Source: Microbacterium paraoxydans (GTDB taxonomy: Bacteria; Actinomycetota; Actinomycetes; Actinomycetales; Microbacteriaceae). From it: DNA of 64,000 nt. Both the position numbers and the translations under genes were made by a program. Positions within the stretch are counted from its first letter, which is position 1, and every line of letters starts with the position of its first letter. Positions 61,974-64,000 of this stretch are shown piece after piece. Location of the stretch: NCBI RefSeq assembly GCF_018224615.1, contig NZ_JAGTUK010000004.1, positions 149,546 through 213,545 of the forward strand, in the 5' to 3' direction. Below the pieces are notes generated by a model that saw nothing but the letters and a program-made list of their open reading frames with translations, was not told where the DNA came from and ran no database searches.

Positions 61974-62312
61974 CCGCCGGCCGTCGCCGCGCGAGCGAGC
62001 AGGAGGCGACGGGGATCGCACACGTCGGGCGTCGCGGACGACTGACTGCCGGCGTTACGGCACGCCCCAGAAACGGTCGCACCAGTGGCGCTCGATGAGG
62101 GAGTGCGGTAGCCGCCAGCAGACACGCGCATGCCGTGCCCGCGCGCGCGTCAGGCGAGAGCCCTCACCGCCAACCATGACGATCATCTCGTCTCCGCGAG
62201 ATGTGGGCGGAACGTGAAGCAAGCCCCCGTCCGCGCCCTCAGTACTGAGGGGGCGGACGGGGGCTTGCGGAACGTCGCAGCGCAGTTCATCTGTCGCTGC
62301 GGTGAGGCTGCT
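61974..62312. other. Intergenic region before nrdF end; no gene seen except a terminator hairpin
   Basis: The 339-bp stretch holds the large hairpin at 62219–62268. Short reading frames such as 61913–62131 on the minus strand are Arg/Ser/Ala-rich with no family features, and I see no tRNA cloverleaf. ATCTCG/CGAGAT around 62187–62204 is a small extra inverted repeat. Confidence 0.5.
62219..62268. terminator. Large double-stem terminator hairpin downstream of nrdF
   Basis: GCAAGCCCCCGTCCGC pairs with GCGGACGGGGGCTTGC (16 bp). Inside it, after one mismatch, CCCTCAGT pairs with ACTGAGGG. The fold is about 50 nt, starts 45 bp after the nrdF stop and is followed on the minus strand by TTCACGTTC. 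It probably ends the nrd operon transcript. Confidence 0.8.

Positions 62313-64000
<1,688 letters not shown>

Noticed and set aside
61913..62131. Small minus-strand frame in the gap before nrdF
   Set aside because: Composition (Ser/Arg/Ala) and overlap with the end of 60969–61973 suggest a chance frame.

Overview
The window is GC-rich (roughly 70 % by eye) actinobacterial chromosome with dense, often 4-bp-overlapping operons and short intergenic gaps. The order metG–tatD–rsmA–ispE, a divergent rsmI / protein O-mannosyltransferase pair, class Ib nrdEF, and many TANNNT boxes 6–8 nt before start codons all fit a member of the Microbacteriaceae, most likely Microbacterium. The genus is an inference from gene content. 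I see no rRNA, tRNA, CRISPR array, insertion sequence or prophage structural gene.

Layout. 1–7042: ispE (partial), an aldo/keto reductase, a lipoprotein alpha-carbonic anhydrase, rsmA, an MFS exporter, tatD and metG. 7092–14873: a beta-glucosidase, a dipeptide-type ABC importer and a LacI regulator, with a LacI-type palindrome lying on the importer promoter. 14933–18375: methyltransferase, rsmI, a small membrane protein, and Pmt on the other strand. 18398–21365: an aminotransferase–amino acid permease–Lrp operon. 21518–31022: a DUF255 thioredoxin-like protein, a flavin reductase, an aldo/keto reductase, a multi-pass membrane protein, the helicase HrpA and a quinone oxidoreductase. 31039–39958: two luciferase-like monooxygenases, an AhpD-like protein, a cysteine-free CMD protein and a complete dipeptide-type ABC importer. 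The last seven genes are tightly packed and mostly translationally coupled. 40063–42019: a Gfo/Idh dehydrogenase and a NYN–LOTUS protein. 42032–53285: a sugar or polyol locus with a ribose-type ABC importer that has two different permeases, two Gfo/Idh dehydrogenases, three TIM-barrel epimerase/isomerase-like proteins and a divergent ROK regulator that lacks the family zinc cysteines. 53390–61973: small regulatory and stress genes (TetR plus epimerase, MerR-TipAS plus VOC, XRE plus ImmA/IrrE, GNAT, flavodoxin-like protein, membrane proteins). 62313–64000: nrdF and the 3' end of nrdE.

How they work together. There are three import-and-degrade modules: a beta-glucoside module (LacI, importer, GH1), a probable organosulfur or other small-molecule oxidation module (importer, LLM monooxygenases, AhpD/CMD pair) whose substrate is unknown, and a sugar/polyol module (ribose-type importer, dehydrogenases, epimerases, ROK). 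The second is the best candidate for an undescribed pathway. Its families are known as a conserved neighbourhood, but to my knowledge no substrate is established. Start codons were chosen from family alignment, Shine-Dalgarno sites and the position of -10 boxes. None was tested computationally.
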